Below are positions 14,252 through 22,412 of a stretch of 26,943 nt of DNA, piece after piece (positions within the stretch are counted from its first letter, which is position 1; each line of letters begins with the position of its first letter). The stretch is taken from positions 1 to 26,943 of the forward strand of contig JACRNN010000037.1 in the NCBI GenBank assembly GCA_016234955.1, in the 5' to 3' direction. Made by a program: the position numbers and the translations under genes. The stretch comes from Deltaproteobacteria bacterium. Its GTDB lineage: Bacteria > Desulfobacterota > GWC2-55-46. The notes beneath the pieces are model-generated. The model was given only the letters and a program-made list of their open reading frames with translations, had not been told where the DNA came from and did not search any database.

Positions 14252-15280
14252 ATGCTCATACTCGGAATAGAGTCCTCGTGCGACGACACCGCGGCCGCGG
14301 TCGTGGAAGACGGCAGGAGGGTGCTCTCCACGATAGTCGCCTCCCAGGACGATATCCACGGCAGGTACGGCGGGATAGTCCCGGAGCTCGCCTCAAGAAG
14401 GCATATAGAGGCCGTGATACCGGTAGTTGAAGGGGCGCTTGAAAAGGCGGGGGTCTCCCTCGGCTCTATCGACGGGGTCTCGGTGACCCAGGGCCCTGGG
14501 CTCGTAGGCTCCATCCTCGTCGGACTCTCGTTCGCCAAGGCGATATCGTTCGCCTCGGGCTTTCCGTTGACCGCGGTGAACCACATAGAATCCCACCCAC
14601 ACGCGGCGTTCCTCCACGAAGGAGAGGAAAAAGACGTGCCGGGCTATCCTTTCGTCGCCCTCGTCGTCTCCGGCGGGCATACGACGCTATTGCTGATGGA
14701 GGGGCCCACCGAATACAGGGTCCTGGGGCAGACGCTCGATGACGCGGCCGGCGAGGCCTTCGACAAGGTGGCCAAGCTCATGGGGCTCGGCTATCCGGGG
14801 GGGGCCGCAATAGACGCGCTCGCAAGGCAGGCGGACCCAGGCAAGGTCGCCTTCTCAAGGCCCTACATCGCCAAGGGGAGCCTGGACTTCAGCTTCAGCG
14901 GGATAAAGACCGCGGTGCTCAACCACGTCAGAGGCTTAAGCCTCAAGGACGGCGAACTGATCCCCGAAGCCGCTATAAGGGATATATCCGCCGGGTTCCA
15001 GGAGGCGGTCGTCGACGTCCTTGTTGACAAGGCCTTCTGGGCCGCTGACAGGCACGGGGTCGGCGAGATAGTGGTCGCCGGTGGGGTGGCGTGCAACTCG
15101 AGGCTCAGGCATAGGTTTGAGGAGAGGGCGCGGAAAGAGGGGGTAAGGCTCTTCATACCTCCCCCGCGCTTCTGCAGCGATAACGGAGCGATGGTCGCGG
15201 CATTGGGCTATCATCAGCTTAAGAAGGGTCTGCTCGCCCCCCTGGACCTGAACGCGAGGCCGACGTGGGACGGGTTTTAG
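14252..15280 (+). CDS. tsaD: tRNA N6-threonylcarbamoyladenosine transferase
   Basis: TsaD transfers the threonylcarbamoyl group to A37 of ANN-decoding tRNAs, working with TsaB and TsaE. At 342 residues it is complete. The family start MLILGIESSCDDT fixes the ATG, although no ribosome-binding site is visible because a repeat ends 8 bp upstream. Other signatures are VPELASRRH, VTQGPGLVGSILVG, the metal-binding NHIESHPHAAF (H111, H115), VSGGHTTLLL, DDAAGEAFDKVAKLMGLGYPGG and the C-terminal CSDNGAMVAALG with its metal Asp. The modification matters especially for ATA (Ile) and AGG (Arg) decoding, both heavily used here. Confidence 0.97.
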   Translation: MLILGIESSCDDTAAAVVEDGRRVLSTIVASQDDIHGRYGGIVPELASRRHIEAVIPVVEGALEKAGVSLGSIDGVSVTQGPGLVGSILVGLSFAKAISFASGFPLTAVNHIESHPHAAFLHEGEEKDVPGYPFVALVVSGGHTTLLLMEGPTEYRVLGQTLDDAAGEAFDKVAKLMGLGYPGGAAIDALARQADPGKVAFSRPYIAKGSLDFSFSGIKTAVLNHVRGLSLKDGELIPEAAIRDISAGFQEAVVDVLVDKAFWAADRHGVGEIVVAGGVACNSRLRHRFEERARKEGVRLFIPPPRFCSDNGAMVAALGYHQLKKGLLAPLDLNARPTWDGF

Positions 15281-15287
15281 CGGTTTT

Positions 15288-15470
15288 CAGGCCGCTGAAA
15301 AAGCCCCATCTGCGGTGTCAATGAGTCCACTGGGGCTAAAAAAGCCGTTGCGGCTTCAGAACGCTAAAAAATCGTTGCTCGTCACTGCGGCGTACGGAAA
15401 AAGTACGACTTCCCATTGCAATTGTAAAGACGCAATGGGAGCCCTGCCTCGCTGTTTTTTGAGCGGCCTG
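15288..15470. repeat. Family-1 MITE-like element, copy 2
   Basis: A 183 bp element ending in CAGGCCGCTGAAAAA (15288-15302) and TTTTTTGAGCGGCCTG (15455-15470), which form inverted ends with one mismatch. It contains four hairpins: AGCCCCA (15302) with TGGGGCT (15331); AAGCCG (15342) with CGGCTT (15351); CGTAC (15391) with GTACG (15403); TCCCATTGC (15411) with GCAATGGGA (15432). It is one base different from copy 1 over 166 bp, indicating recent spread. It lies 7 bp after the tsaD stop and 55 bp before rsmA. Confidence 0.9.
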
Positions 15471-15525
15471 TTGGAAATTAAGCTGACGGCCCCGCGGTCG
15501 GCGCCGGTAAGAAACCACATACCTC

Positions 15526-16359
15526 ATGTCAAAGTCAAACGACCTTTACGATAGTCCTTTGCCCCGTCCCAAGAAGAGGTTCGGCCAGCACTTCCTCACG
15601 GACAGGAACGTCATACGCAAGATAGCGGCGGTAGCGCGCCTAAAGCCCGAGGATTGCGTCGTGGAGATAGGCCCGGGCAGGGGCGCATTGACCGAAGAGT
15701 TGTTGGCATCCGGCGCGTGCGTCATAGCCATAGAGGTGGACAGGGAGCTCGCCCCGCTCCTCAGGGAGCGATTCCCCTCGGATAGATTCGAGGTTATCGA
15801 GGCCGACGCGTTCAAGGTCTCGCTCCAGGCCATCTCCGAAAGGCTCGGCAAAAGGCTCAAGGTCGTATCAAACCTCCCCTACAATATCTCAGGCCATATA
15901 GCGGCCAAGTTCATCAACGAGAGGGCCGCCATCTCAAGCATGGCGCTTATGTTCCAGAAGGAGGTGGCAAGGAGGCTCGTCGCCCGCCCCGGCACCAGGG
16001 AATACGGGATGCTCTCCGTATTCTCACAGCTTTACGCGGACTTGAAGATCGAGTTCGACCTCTCGAAGAACCTGTTTTTCCCGAAGCCCGAGGTCGACTC
16101 CAGCGTCGTAAGCTTCAGGTTCCTCGACTCGCCGAGGGTGGAGGTGGCGGACCCGGCGTTCTTCTCCTCCGTGGTAAAAAGCTCTTTCTCCCAGCGCAGG
16201 AAGACGCTCCTGAACTCCCTTAAACAGCTCGGAATGGAGAAGGATAAGCTCCTCAATGCCCTTGAACTTTGCGGCATAGACCCGCGCAGGAGGGGCGAGA
16301 CATTGACCCTTGAGGAATTCTCCGGATTGGCCCTGGAGCTTGGCCGGTTGAGGGGCTGA
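15526..16359 (+). CDS. rsmA: 16S rRNA (adenine1518-N6/adenine1519-N6)-dimethyltransferase
   Basis: RsmA/KsgA dimethylates two adjacent adenines near the 3' end of 16S rRNA during 30S maturation. 277 residues, normal. Signatures are KKRFGQHFLTDRNVI (16-30), the SAM-binding EIGPGRGALTEELL (47-60), the ribose-binding acidic AIEVDREL, and the target-base motif NLPYNIS (116-122), followed by MFQKEVARRLVARPGTREYGMLSV and FFPKPEVDSSVV. The start at ATG 15526 has a weak ribosome-binding site, and a later in-frame start cannot be excluded because the first 15 residues are poorly conserved. A GC hairpin (16361-16376) follows directly. Confidence 0.96.
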   Translation: MSKSNDLYDSPLPRPKKRFGQHFLTDRNVIRKIAAVARLKPEDCVVEIGPGRGALTEELLASGACVIAIEVDRELAPLLRERFPSDRFEVIEADAFKVSLQAISERLGKRLKVVSNLPYNISGHIAAKFINERAAISSMALMFQKEVARRLVARPGTREYGMLSVFSQLYADLKIEFDLSKNLFFPKPEVDSSVVSFRFLDSPRVEVADPAFFSSVVKSSFSQRRKTLLNSLKQLGMEKDKLLNALELCGIDPRRRGETLTLEEFSGLALELGRLRG

Positions 16360-16360
16360 T

Positions 16361-16376
16361 GGCCCCCCACGGGGCC
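16361..16376. terminator. Short GC hairpin after rsmA
   Basis: GGCCCC (16361-16366) pairs with GGGGCC (16371-16376) across a CCAC loop, 1 bp after the rsmA stop. No T run follows, so it is at best a weak terminator. Confidence 0.35.
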
Positions 16377-16403
16377 GTCTTAATGGGCATGGGTTGAAAA
16401 TAA

Positions 16404-16438
16404 ATAGCGAGCGCCCGGCCGGCGGCTTATCCGGGGGC
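16404..16438. repeat. AGCGAGCGCCC palindromic element upstream of the kinase gene
   Basis: Begins with the same ATAGCGAGCGCCC as 22287-22299 at the end of tkt and continues with GGCGGCTTATCC and CGGGGG, a degenerate form of the CCCGCGGCTTGCCGCGGG palindrome there. Confidence 0.45.
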
Positions 16439-16462
16439 CTCAAATGACGGCAATCCTAAGTC

Positions 16463-16491
16463 TTGACTTTTTTAATCGCCTGAGATAATTT
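16463..16491 (+). promoter_or_regulatory. Candidate promoter for the kinase gene
   Basis: TTGACT (16463-16468), 17 bp, TAATTT (16486-16491), with GATAAT as an overlapping alternative at 15 bp spacing. The start point would be about 70 nt before the kinase ATG. Confidence 0.5.
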
Positions 16492-16568
16492 GTCTCTATC
16501 TTCCGGCATGAAAAAACGGGCGCACATACGCCGTGGGGCGGCATAAGGCCCTCAGGGGAATCTTGTAA

Positions 16569-17213
16569 ATGGAAGCAAGGTATATAGCGATCGAAGGCCC
16601 CATAGGGGTCGGCAAATCGAGTCTTGCCGCGTTGCTGGCAAGGGAGTTGGGAGGCAGGACGCTGCTGGAAGAGGTCGATGAGAACCCGTTTCTTCCGAAG
16701 TTCTACGGCGACATTAAAAAATACGCCTTGCAGACACAGCTCTTTTTCCTCCTGAGCAGGTACCAGCAGCAAAAGGAGATGTTCCAGCAGGAGCTCTTCA
16801 ATACGTCCGTCATATCGGACTATCTCTTCGCCAAGGACAGGATATTCGCGTACCTCAACCTCGACGAGAACGAACTCGGTCTCTACGAGCAGGTCTACAG
16901 GCTCCTTGATACCAGGATACCCAAGCCCGACCTGGTCATATACCTCCAGGCCTCCACCGAGGTACTCCTCGACAGGATAGGCATACGGAACAAGGAGTAC
17001 GAAAAAAACGTCAAACAGGAGTACCTGGCCAAGCTCAACGAGGCGTACAACAGGTACTTTTTCTACTACAGCGACACCCCTTTGCTGGTCGTGAATACGA
17101 CTGAGATAGACTTCGTCAATAAAACCGCCGACCTCGCCAACCTCGTCAAGGAGATAAAGACGATGAAGGGCGGGGCGCAGCACTACATACCGCTTGTCTC
17201 CGGCAACGGCTGA
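16569..17213 (+). CDS. Deoxynucleoside kinase family protein
   Basis: Phosphorylates salvaged deoxynucleosides to dNMPs (dCK/dGK/TK2-type fold). 214 residues. The P-loop is GPIGVGKS (10-17), then the EEVDENPFLPKFY substrate segment, TQLFFLLSRYQQ, the DYLFAKDRIFA motif (ERS/DRY-like) and a lid region LDRIGIRNKEYE; the specificity for the base is not predictable. AGGGGA lies about 9 bp before the ATG. The gene commonly precedes panB in Desulfobacterota, sometimes beside folK, which is absent here. A terminator hairpin separates it from panB. Confidence 0.88.
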   Translation: MEARYIAIEGPIGVGKSSLAALLARELGGRTLLEEVDENPFLPKFYGDIKKYALQTQLFFLLSRYQQQKEMFQQELFNTSVISDYLFAKDRIFAYLNLDENELGLYEQVYRLLDTRIPKPDLVIYLQASTEVLLDRIGIRNKEYEKNVKQEYLAKLNEAYNRYFFYYSDTPLLVVNTTEIDFVNKTADLANLVKEIKTMKGGAQHYIPLVSGNG

Positions 17214-17261
17214 GCCGCCGGCGGGCTGTCGGGCAATCATTTGAGGCGTTTTACCCTTGCA

Positions 17262-17292
17262 GACCTCCCGATGCGTTTCCGGGGGGTCTTTT
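17262..17292 (+). terminator. Intrinsic terminator between the kinase gene and panB
   Basis: GACCTCCCG (17262-17270) pairs with CGGGGGGTC (17280-17288, one G-U pair), followed by TTTT. The T run is short, so read-through into panB is likely. Confidence 0.6.
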
Positions 17293-17329
17293 AGTCAGGG
17301 CAACTTACACGGGTGGAGGGGTATCGCGT

Positions 17330-18130
17330 ATGAAAAAGATAACCGTTCCGGATATCGCCGGCATGAAGGCCGGGGGCAGGAAGATCCCGGTGCTTACGGC
17401 GTACGGCTTCCCCATGGCGCGGATACTCGACATGGCCGGGATACCGATGTTCATCGTCGGGGACTCCGTCGGCATGGTCGAGGCCGGGTGCGAGAACACC
17501 ATGCCCGTGACGATGGATGAGATGATATACCACTCAAGGGCCGTTGCGAGGGGGAGGACATACGCCCTCATCGTGACCGATATGCCGTTCGGCTCATACC
17601 AGACCGGGATAGACGACGCGAGGAGGAACGCCGCACGGCTCGTGAAGGAAGGCGGGGCCGAGGCGGTGAAGGTCGAGGGCGGCAGGAGGATGGCCGGGGT
17701 CATAAGGGCTATAGCCGATATGGATATACCCGTGATGGGGCACATAGGGCTTACCCCGCAGTCGATATACAGGATGGGCGGGTTCAGGGTGCAGGGCAGG
17801 CTCGACACAGAGGGCGAAAAACTCATGGAGGACGCCCGCGCCGTGGAGGAGGCCGGGGCCTTCTCCATAGTCCTTGAGGGCATGCCGGCGGGTCTGGCGA
17901 AGGAGATAACCGGGGCGCTAAAGATACCGACGATAGGCATAGGGGCCGGGCCGCACTGCGACGGCCAGGTGCTCGTGGTAAACGACATGCTCGGGCTCAA
18001 CCCGGAGGCGCATCTGCCCAAGTACGTAAAGAAGTACGCCGACTTGAAGAGCGAGATATCCTCGGCAGTGGCCCGTTACATGGAAGACGTCTCGGAGGGG
18101 AGTTTTCCTTCCGAAGAACATTCATATTAA
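17330..18130 (+). CDS. panB: 3-methyl-2-oxobutanoate hydroxymethyltransferase
   Basis: PanB makes ketopantoate from 2-oxoisovalerate and methylene-tetrahydrofolate, the first step to pantothenate and CoA. 266 residues, normal. Visible are the start MKKITVPDIAGMKAG, LTAYGFPMARILDMAG, the Mg-binding VGDSVGMVEAG (Asp), VTDMPFGSYQ, VEGGRRMAGVI, HIGLTPQS, VLEGMPAGLAKEIT (catalytic Glu region) and GIGAGPHCDGQVLVVNDMLG. GGAGGGG lies about 9 bp upstream of the ATG. The gene is followed by panC after 12 bp, so these two form an operon. Confidence 0.97.
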   Translation: MKKITVPDIAGMKAGGRKIPVLTAYGFPMARILDMAGIPMFIVGDSVGMVEAGCENTMPVTMDEMIYHSRAVARGRTYALIVTDMPFGSYQTGIDDARRNAARLVKEGGAEAVKVEGGRRMAGVIRAIADMDIPVMGHIGLTPQSIYRMGGFRVQGRLDTEGEKLMEDARAVEEAGAFSIVLEGMPAGLAKEITGALKIPTIGIGAGPHCDGQVLVVNDMLGLNPEAHLPKYVKKYADLKSEISSAVARYMEDVSEGSFPSEEHSY

Positions 18131-18142
18131 CAGGCCGCATCT

Positions 18143-19006
18143 ATGGAGATAATAGAAGACTTAAGTAAGATGCGTTCCTTTTCCTCAAGCTCAAGGGGCA
18201 AGGGCTTGAGGGTGGCGCTGGTCCCCACCATGGGGTATCTGCACGACGGGCACAGGGAGCTTTTAAGGACAGGGAGGCAAAGCGGCGACGTCCTCGTCCT
18301 GAGCATATTCGTAAATCCGGCGCAGTTCGGCCCGAAGGAGGACTTCGGCTCCTATCCGAGGGACATGGAGAGGGACCTCTCCGTGGCCCGCGACTGTTCC
18401 GTGGACGCGGTCTTTGCGCCACGGCGCGAGGATATATATCCAATCGGCTACAGGACGTACGCGGAGGTGGAGGGGCTCTCAGACCGGCTGTGCGGCGCGA
18501 GCCGTCCCGGGCACTTCAGGGGGGTTGCAACCGTCGTCCTGAAGCTCTTCAACATCACGCTCCCGCACGCGGCGGTCTTCGGCCTGAAAGACTACCAGCA
18601 GCTCCTCATCATAAGGAAGATGGCGGAGGACTTGAACCTCGGCGTCGAGATAATAGGGGTGGATACGGTAAGGGAGCCGGACGGGCTTGCCATGAGCTCG
18701 AGGAACTCTTACCTGAGCGTGGAGGAGAGAAGGGCCGCAAGGTGCATACCCGCTTCCATCGAAGAGGCGCAAAGGGAGTTCGAGAAAGGGGCGCGCCACG
18801 CGGGGGCGATAGTGGAAAAGGTGAAAAAGGTCATAGAGAGGGAGCCCCTGGCCGTGATAGATTATATTAAGATCTGCGACGGCTCCACCCTTGAGGATGT
18901 GGAGAGGATAGAGGGCGGGGCGCGCCTCTTCCTGGCCGTCAGGGTCGGGAGGGCGCGGCTCATAGACAACTGCCCGATAGGTCTGGAACGGCGGCCCTTG
19001 TTATGA
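18143..19006 (+). CDS. panC: Pantothenate synthetase (pantoate-beta-alanine ligase)
   Basis: Joins pantoate and beta-alanine using ATP. 287 residues, normal. The nucleotidyl-transferase signature is in VPTMGYLHDGHRELL (HxGH at about 34-37), followed by FVNPAQFGPKEDFGSYPR, the GASRPGHFRGVATVV loop, FGLKDYQQLLIIRKM and SSRNSYLS (KMSKS-like). Starting ATG 18143 lies 12 bp after panB. The next pathway gene, panD (which supplies beta-alanine), is separated by 127 bp containing one end of a family-2 repeat. Confidence 0.97.
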   Translation: MEIIEDLSKMRSFSSSSRGKGLRVALVPTMGYLHDGHRELLRTGRQSGDVLVLSIFVNPAQFGPKEDFGSYPRDMERDLSVARDCSVDAVFAPRREDIYPIGYRTYAEVEGLSDRLCGASRPGHFRGVATVVLKLFNITLPHAAVFGLKDYQQLLIIRKMAEDLNLGVEIIGVDTVREPDGLAMSSRNSYLSVEERRAARCIPASIEEAQREFEKGARHAGAIVEKVKKVIEREPLAVIDYIKICDGSTLEDVERIEGGARLFLAVRVGRARLIDNCPIGLERRPLL

Positions 19007-19047
19007 TAAAATTGATTGGTCCGCGCGGTCAGGCCCAGGCGCGCCGA

Positions 19048-19092
19048 CCCTAACGAAGAGATCGGGTAAAAGAGCAATTTTTAGAGGCACCC
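19048..19092 (-). repeat. Family-2 repeat, solitary end
   Basis: A 45 bp reverse-complement copy of the left end of the family-2 element (as at 26352-26396), with about two differences, ending in ...AATTTTTAGAGGCACCC. The rest of the element is absent. It lies 41 bp upstream of the panD ATG, with the same end facing the gene as in the ssb copy. Confidence 0.85.
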
Positions 19093-19133
19093 ATAATATC
19101 GGCAAGGGACAACTATCAGGAGGACGTGTCAGG

Positions 19134-19511
19134 ATGCAGCGCGTAATGTTGAAGAGCAAGATACACAGGGCCACGGTAACGGACGCGAACCTCGACTACG
19201 AAGGGTCCGTGGCCATAGACGAGTCTCTTATGGAGGCCGCCGGCATATATGAGTTCGAGCAGGTGCAGATATACGACATAGATAACGGCAACCGCCTTAC
19301 CACATACGCGATAAAGGCCGAGAGGGGCGGCGGCGTCATATCCATAAACGGGGCCGCCGCGCACCTTGCCAAAAAAGGCGACCTCGTCATCATAGCGAGC
19401 TACTCCGTATATGAAGAGGAGGAGGCCAGGGACCACGCCCCGCTCCTTGTCTATGTGGACGGGAGGAACGCCATAAAGAAGGTGGGCCGCAAGATCGCCG
19501 GTTGTGTATGA
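19134..19511 (+). CDS. panD: Aspartate 1-decarboxylase (pyruvoyl enzyme), proenzyme
   Basis: PanD decarboxylates aspartate to beta-alanine for PanC. 125 residues, normal. Self-processing occurs at Gly24-Ser25 in YEGSVAI, making the pyruvoyl group on the new N-terminus. Other family residues are MLKSKIHRATVT (K9), NGNRLTTYAI and INGAAAHLAKKGDLVIIASY. AGGAGG lies 10 bp before the ATG. The leader includes a family-2 repeat end. Its stop overlaps the next gene as ATGA (19508-19511), so it is co-translated with the DUF502 protein. Confidence 0.97.
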   Translation: MQRVMLKSKIHRATVTDANLDYEGSVAIDESLMEAAGIYEFEQVQIYDIDNGNRLTTYAIKAERGGGVISINGAAAHLAKKGDLVIIASYSVYEEEEARDHAPLLVYVDGRNAIKKVGRKIAGCV

Positions 19512-20164
19512 AAAAAGGTCTTAAGGGCTATTTCGTAACAGGTCTTCTCGTAGTCGTTCCGTCGTATATTACCGTCTATGTGCTCTCGCTCATAGTGAGG
19601 TTCATGGACAATATCTTCACCATCCTGCCCGGCTCCATGCAGCCGGACAACTATCTGCCCGTCCATGTGCCGGGGCTGGGGATATTTTTTACGGTAATAG
19701 GCGTATTCCTAATAGGGCTCCTTACGCAGAACTTCCTCGGCCAGAGGATCCTCGATGGGGCCGAGTCCGTCATGGCGAGGGTGCCTATAGTAAGGATAGT
19801 CTACAACTCCACGAAACAGCTTATGGAGACCTTCTTCAAGAAGGACAGCGACGGGTCCAGAAAGGTCGTCCTGATCGAGTTCCCCAAGTCGGGGGTATAT
19901 TCGGTCGGATTCCTTACCGGTAAGGTGAGGGGGGAGATACGGGACAGGACCGGCGGGGATAACGTGAATATATTCATCCCCTGCACCCCCAACCCCACCA
20001 CAGGCTACTACATAGTTGCGCGTGAAAAGGACGTCATACGCCTGAACATGAGGGTGGAGGACGCCTTCAAGCTCATAATGACGGGCGGGCTGGTCGTGCC
20101 TAACAATGACGAGTTCAAGGCGGGGCCTGCATCGCATACCGGGGCAACGGGCCGCGATAAATAG
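19508..20164 (+). CDS. DUF502 family membrane protein
   Basis: 218 residues from the ATG at 19508, which overlaps the panD stop; the upstream TTG at 19502 is less likely. It has two membrane segments (roughly residues 9-32 and 53-75), then a cytoplasmic domain with the family motif RVPIVRIVYNSTKQ and later FLTGKV, FIPCTPNPTTGYYIVARE and a GGLVVPN end. The function of PF04367 is unknown. It has no evident tie to pantothenate synthesis beyond translational coupling. Confidence 0.88.
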   Translation: MKKGLKGYFVTGLLVVVPSYITVYVLSLIVRFMDNIFTILPGSMQPDNYLPVHVPGLGIFFTVIGVFLIGLLTQNFLGQRILDGAESVMARVPIVRIVYNSTKQLMETFFKKDSDGSRKVVLIEFPKSGVYSVGFLTGKVRGEIRDRTGGDNVNIFIPCTPNPTTGYYIVAREKDVIRLNMRVEDAFKLIMTGGLVVPNNDEFKAGPASHTGATGRDK

Positions 20165-20257
20165 TATTTCATCCGGTTATATCCGCTCGCTTACCCTCCC
20201 GGCCAAGCCGCATGGGATCCGCTCGCGATACCTGTTAAAAAATTCTCTAAAGGGGAT

Positions 20258-22336
20258 ATGATGGAAAAGGTACTTGAGAAAGAAGCATCCGTTGCCGGAC
20301 TTGACGAACTCTGCATCAACACCATAAGGTTCCTGGCGGTGGACGCCGTGGAGAAGGCCAACTCCGGCCACCCGGGCATGCCGATGGGAGACGCCCCGAT
20401 GGCCTATGTCCTCTGGAAGAGGTTTTTGCGGCATAACCCGAAAAACCCGGCCTGGCAAGGCCGGGACCGCTTCGTGCTCTCGGCGGGCCACGGCTCCATG
20501 TTATTATATTCGCTCCTCCATCTTACGGGATATCCCCTCCCGCTCGACGAGCTCAAGAGGTTCAGGCAGTGGGAGAGCCTCACCCCCGGACACCCCGAGT
20601 ACCACCCGGAGATAGGGATAGAGACCACCACGGGGCCGCTCGGCCAGGGCTTTGCCAACGGCGTCGGGATGGGGATGGCGCAGAGGTTCCTCGCGGACCG
20701 CTATAACAGGCCGGGGTTCCCGCTCTTCGACTACCATATATACGCGATAACGAGCGACGGGGACCTCATGGAAGGGGTCTCAAGCGAGGCCGCCTCCATT
20801 GCCGGACACCTCGGGCTCGGCAATATAATATATCTCTACTCCGACAACAGGATCACCATAGAAGGCTCTACCGGCATCGCCTTCACCGAGGACGTCGCAA
20901 GGCGCTTCGAGGGCATGAAGTGGCATGTCCAGAAGGTCGGCGGCAACGACCTCGATGAGGTGGCGCGCGCCATAGAGGCCGCCAGGGCCGAGACGTCCCG
21001 GCCCTCCATAATCATAGCGCGCACGCATATCGGCTTCGGCAGCCCTGAGAAGCAGGACACCTCCGAGGCCCACGGCTCGCCCCTCGGCAAAGAAGAGGTG
21101 AGGGCCGCGAAGGAGAACCTCGGCTGGCCCCTTTCACCGGACTTTCACATCCCGGAGGCCGCGCTCGGGAGCTTCAGGGGGGCGCTCGATACCGGGGAGA
21201 GGATCGAGGGCGAATGGAAGGCCATGTTCGAGGCTTACGCTAAAGAGCACCCCGGGTTGGCCGAAGAGATAAGGGATATCATCGGGGGGAGGAAGAATAC
21301 CGGATGGGTAAATGACATCCCGGTATTCACGGAAAAGGACGGGGCTATGGCCACAAGGAGCGCTTCTGGAAAGGTCCTCAACGCCATAGCCGGCAAGACC
21401 CCGCTGCTCATAGGCGGGTCCGCGGACCTTGCGCCATCCACCAATACGCTCCTCAAGGGGATGGGCGACTTCCTCCCGGACCGCGTCGGAAGGAACCTCC
21501 ACTTCGGGGTGCGGGAGCACGCGATGGGGGCCATACTGAACGGAATGGCCCAGAGCCGCGCCATCATCCCCTACGGCGCCACTTTCCTCATATTCTCGGA
21601 TTACATGCGCCCGCCCATAAGGCTTGCCGCCATGATGAAGCTCCATGTCATATACGTATTCACCCACGACTCCATAGGCCTCGGTGAGGACGGCCCCACC
21701 CATCAGCCTGTTGAACAGCTCGCGGCGCTCAGGGCGATACCGAACCTGAGGGTAATACGCCCTTCGGACGCAACCGAGGTGGCGGAGGCATGGAAGGCCG
21801 CGCTCTTAGACGGTTCTGGCCCGGTGGCCTTGATACTCACCAGGCAGAACGTCCCGGTCATCGACAGGGCCAGGTACGCCCCCGCATCGCTCCTATCCAG
21901 GGGGGCGTATGTCCTGATGGACCCGCCCGATGGAGAGCCGGAGGTCATATTGATAGCCACGGGGTCTGAGGTACACCTCGCGCTCGCCTCGTATGAAGAC
22001 CTTTCAAAGAGGGGCGTGAAGGCAAGGGTCGTGTCCATGCCGAGCTGGGAGATGTTCGAGGCCCAGGAAGAACGATACAGGGCCGGGGTGCTCCCCCCTA
22101 ATATCAAGGCGAGGGTAGCGATAGAGACGGCCTCTCCGCTTGGCTGGCACAGGTACGCGGGTAGCGAGGGCGACGTCATCGCCATCGAGAGGTTCGGGGC
22201 CTCGGCCCCCTGTAAGGTGCTGTTCGAGAAGTTCGGCTTTACCGTTGAGAACGTCACATCGAGGGCGCTCGCCCTTGTGAATATGCATAGCGAGCGCCCA
22301 ACCCGCGGCTTGCCGCGGGGTCAAGCGAGCGAATAG
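20258..22336 (+). CDS. tkt: Transketolase
   Basis: A thiamine-diphosphate enzyme moving two-carbon units between sugar phosphates in the non-oxidative pentose phosphate pathway. 692 residues. The TPP domain shows GHPGMPMGDAPMAY, SAGHGSMLLYSLL, TGPLGQGFANGVGMAMA-like sequence, and the GDG...N metal motif at TSDGDLMEGVSSEAA...SDNRITIEG. The Pyr domain has RNLHFGVREHAMGAI, THDSIGLGEDGPTHQPVEQL and TRQNVPV. The ATG at 20258 and a second one at 20261 are both possible; AAAGGGG lies just upstream, favouring 20261. The usual C-terminus (FGFTVENV..RAL) is extended by about 15 residues read from a palindromic element (22289-22331). Confidence 0.97.
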   Translation: MMEKVLEKEASVAGLDELCINTIRFLAVDAVEKANSGHPGMPMGDAPMAYVLWKRFLRHNPKNPAWQGRDRFVLSAGHGSMLLYSLLHLTGYPLPLDELKRFRQWESLTPGHPEYHPEIGIETTTGPLGQGFANGVGMGMAQRFLADRYNRPGFPLFDYHIYAITSDGDLMEGVSSEAASIAGHLGLGNIIYLYSDNRITIEGSTGIAFTEDVARRFEGMKWHVQKVGGNDLDEVARAIEAARAETSRPSIIIARTHIGFGSPEKQDTSEAHGSPLGKEEVRAAKENLGWPLSPDFHIPEAALGSFRGALDTGERIEGEWKAMFEAYAKEHPGLAEEIRDIIGGRKNTGWVNDIPVFTEKDGAMATRSASGKVLNAIAGKTPLLIGGSADLAPSTNTLLKGMGDFLPDRVGRNLHFGVREHAMGAILNGMAQSRAIIPYGATFLIFSDYMRPPIRLAAMMKLHVIYVFTHDSIGLGEDGPTHQPVEQLAALRAIPNLRVIRPSDATEVAEAWKAALLDGSGPVALILTRQNVPVIDRARYAPASLLSRGAYVLMDPPDGEPEVILIATGSEVHLALASYEDLSKRGVKARVVSMPSWEMFEAQEERYRAGVLPPNIKARVAIETASPLGWHRYAGSEGDVIAIERFGASAPCKVLFEKFGFTVENVTSRALALVNMHSERPTRGLPRGQASE
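22289..22331. repeat. Palindromic element forming the 3' end of tkt
   Basis: CCCGCGGC (22302-22309) and GCCGCGGG (22312-22319) form a tight hairpin flanked by direct repeats AGCGAGCG at 22289-22296 and 22324-22331. It supplies the last codons of tkt (HSERPTRGLPRGQASE) and its stop lies just outside. Related sequence occurs at 12695 and 16404. Confidence 0.65.
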
Positions 22337-22362
22337 AAATTGTTTCCTTACATATCGAAGAT

Positions 22363-22385
22363 TCCCCGCGGAAAAGCCGCGGGGA
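22363..22385. repeat. CCCCGCGG hairpin after tkt (possible terminator)
   Basis: TCCCCGCGG (22363-22371) pairs with CCGCGGGGA (22377-22385) over a 5-nt loop; GAAG/CTTC flanks extend it. No T run. It is another member of the GC palindrome set. Confidence 0.5.
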
Positions 22386-22412
22386 GCTTCAACAGGGTCA
22401 AAGGCCTCCGAT

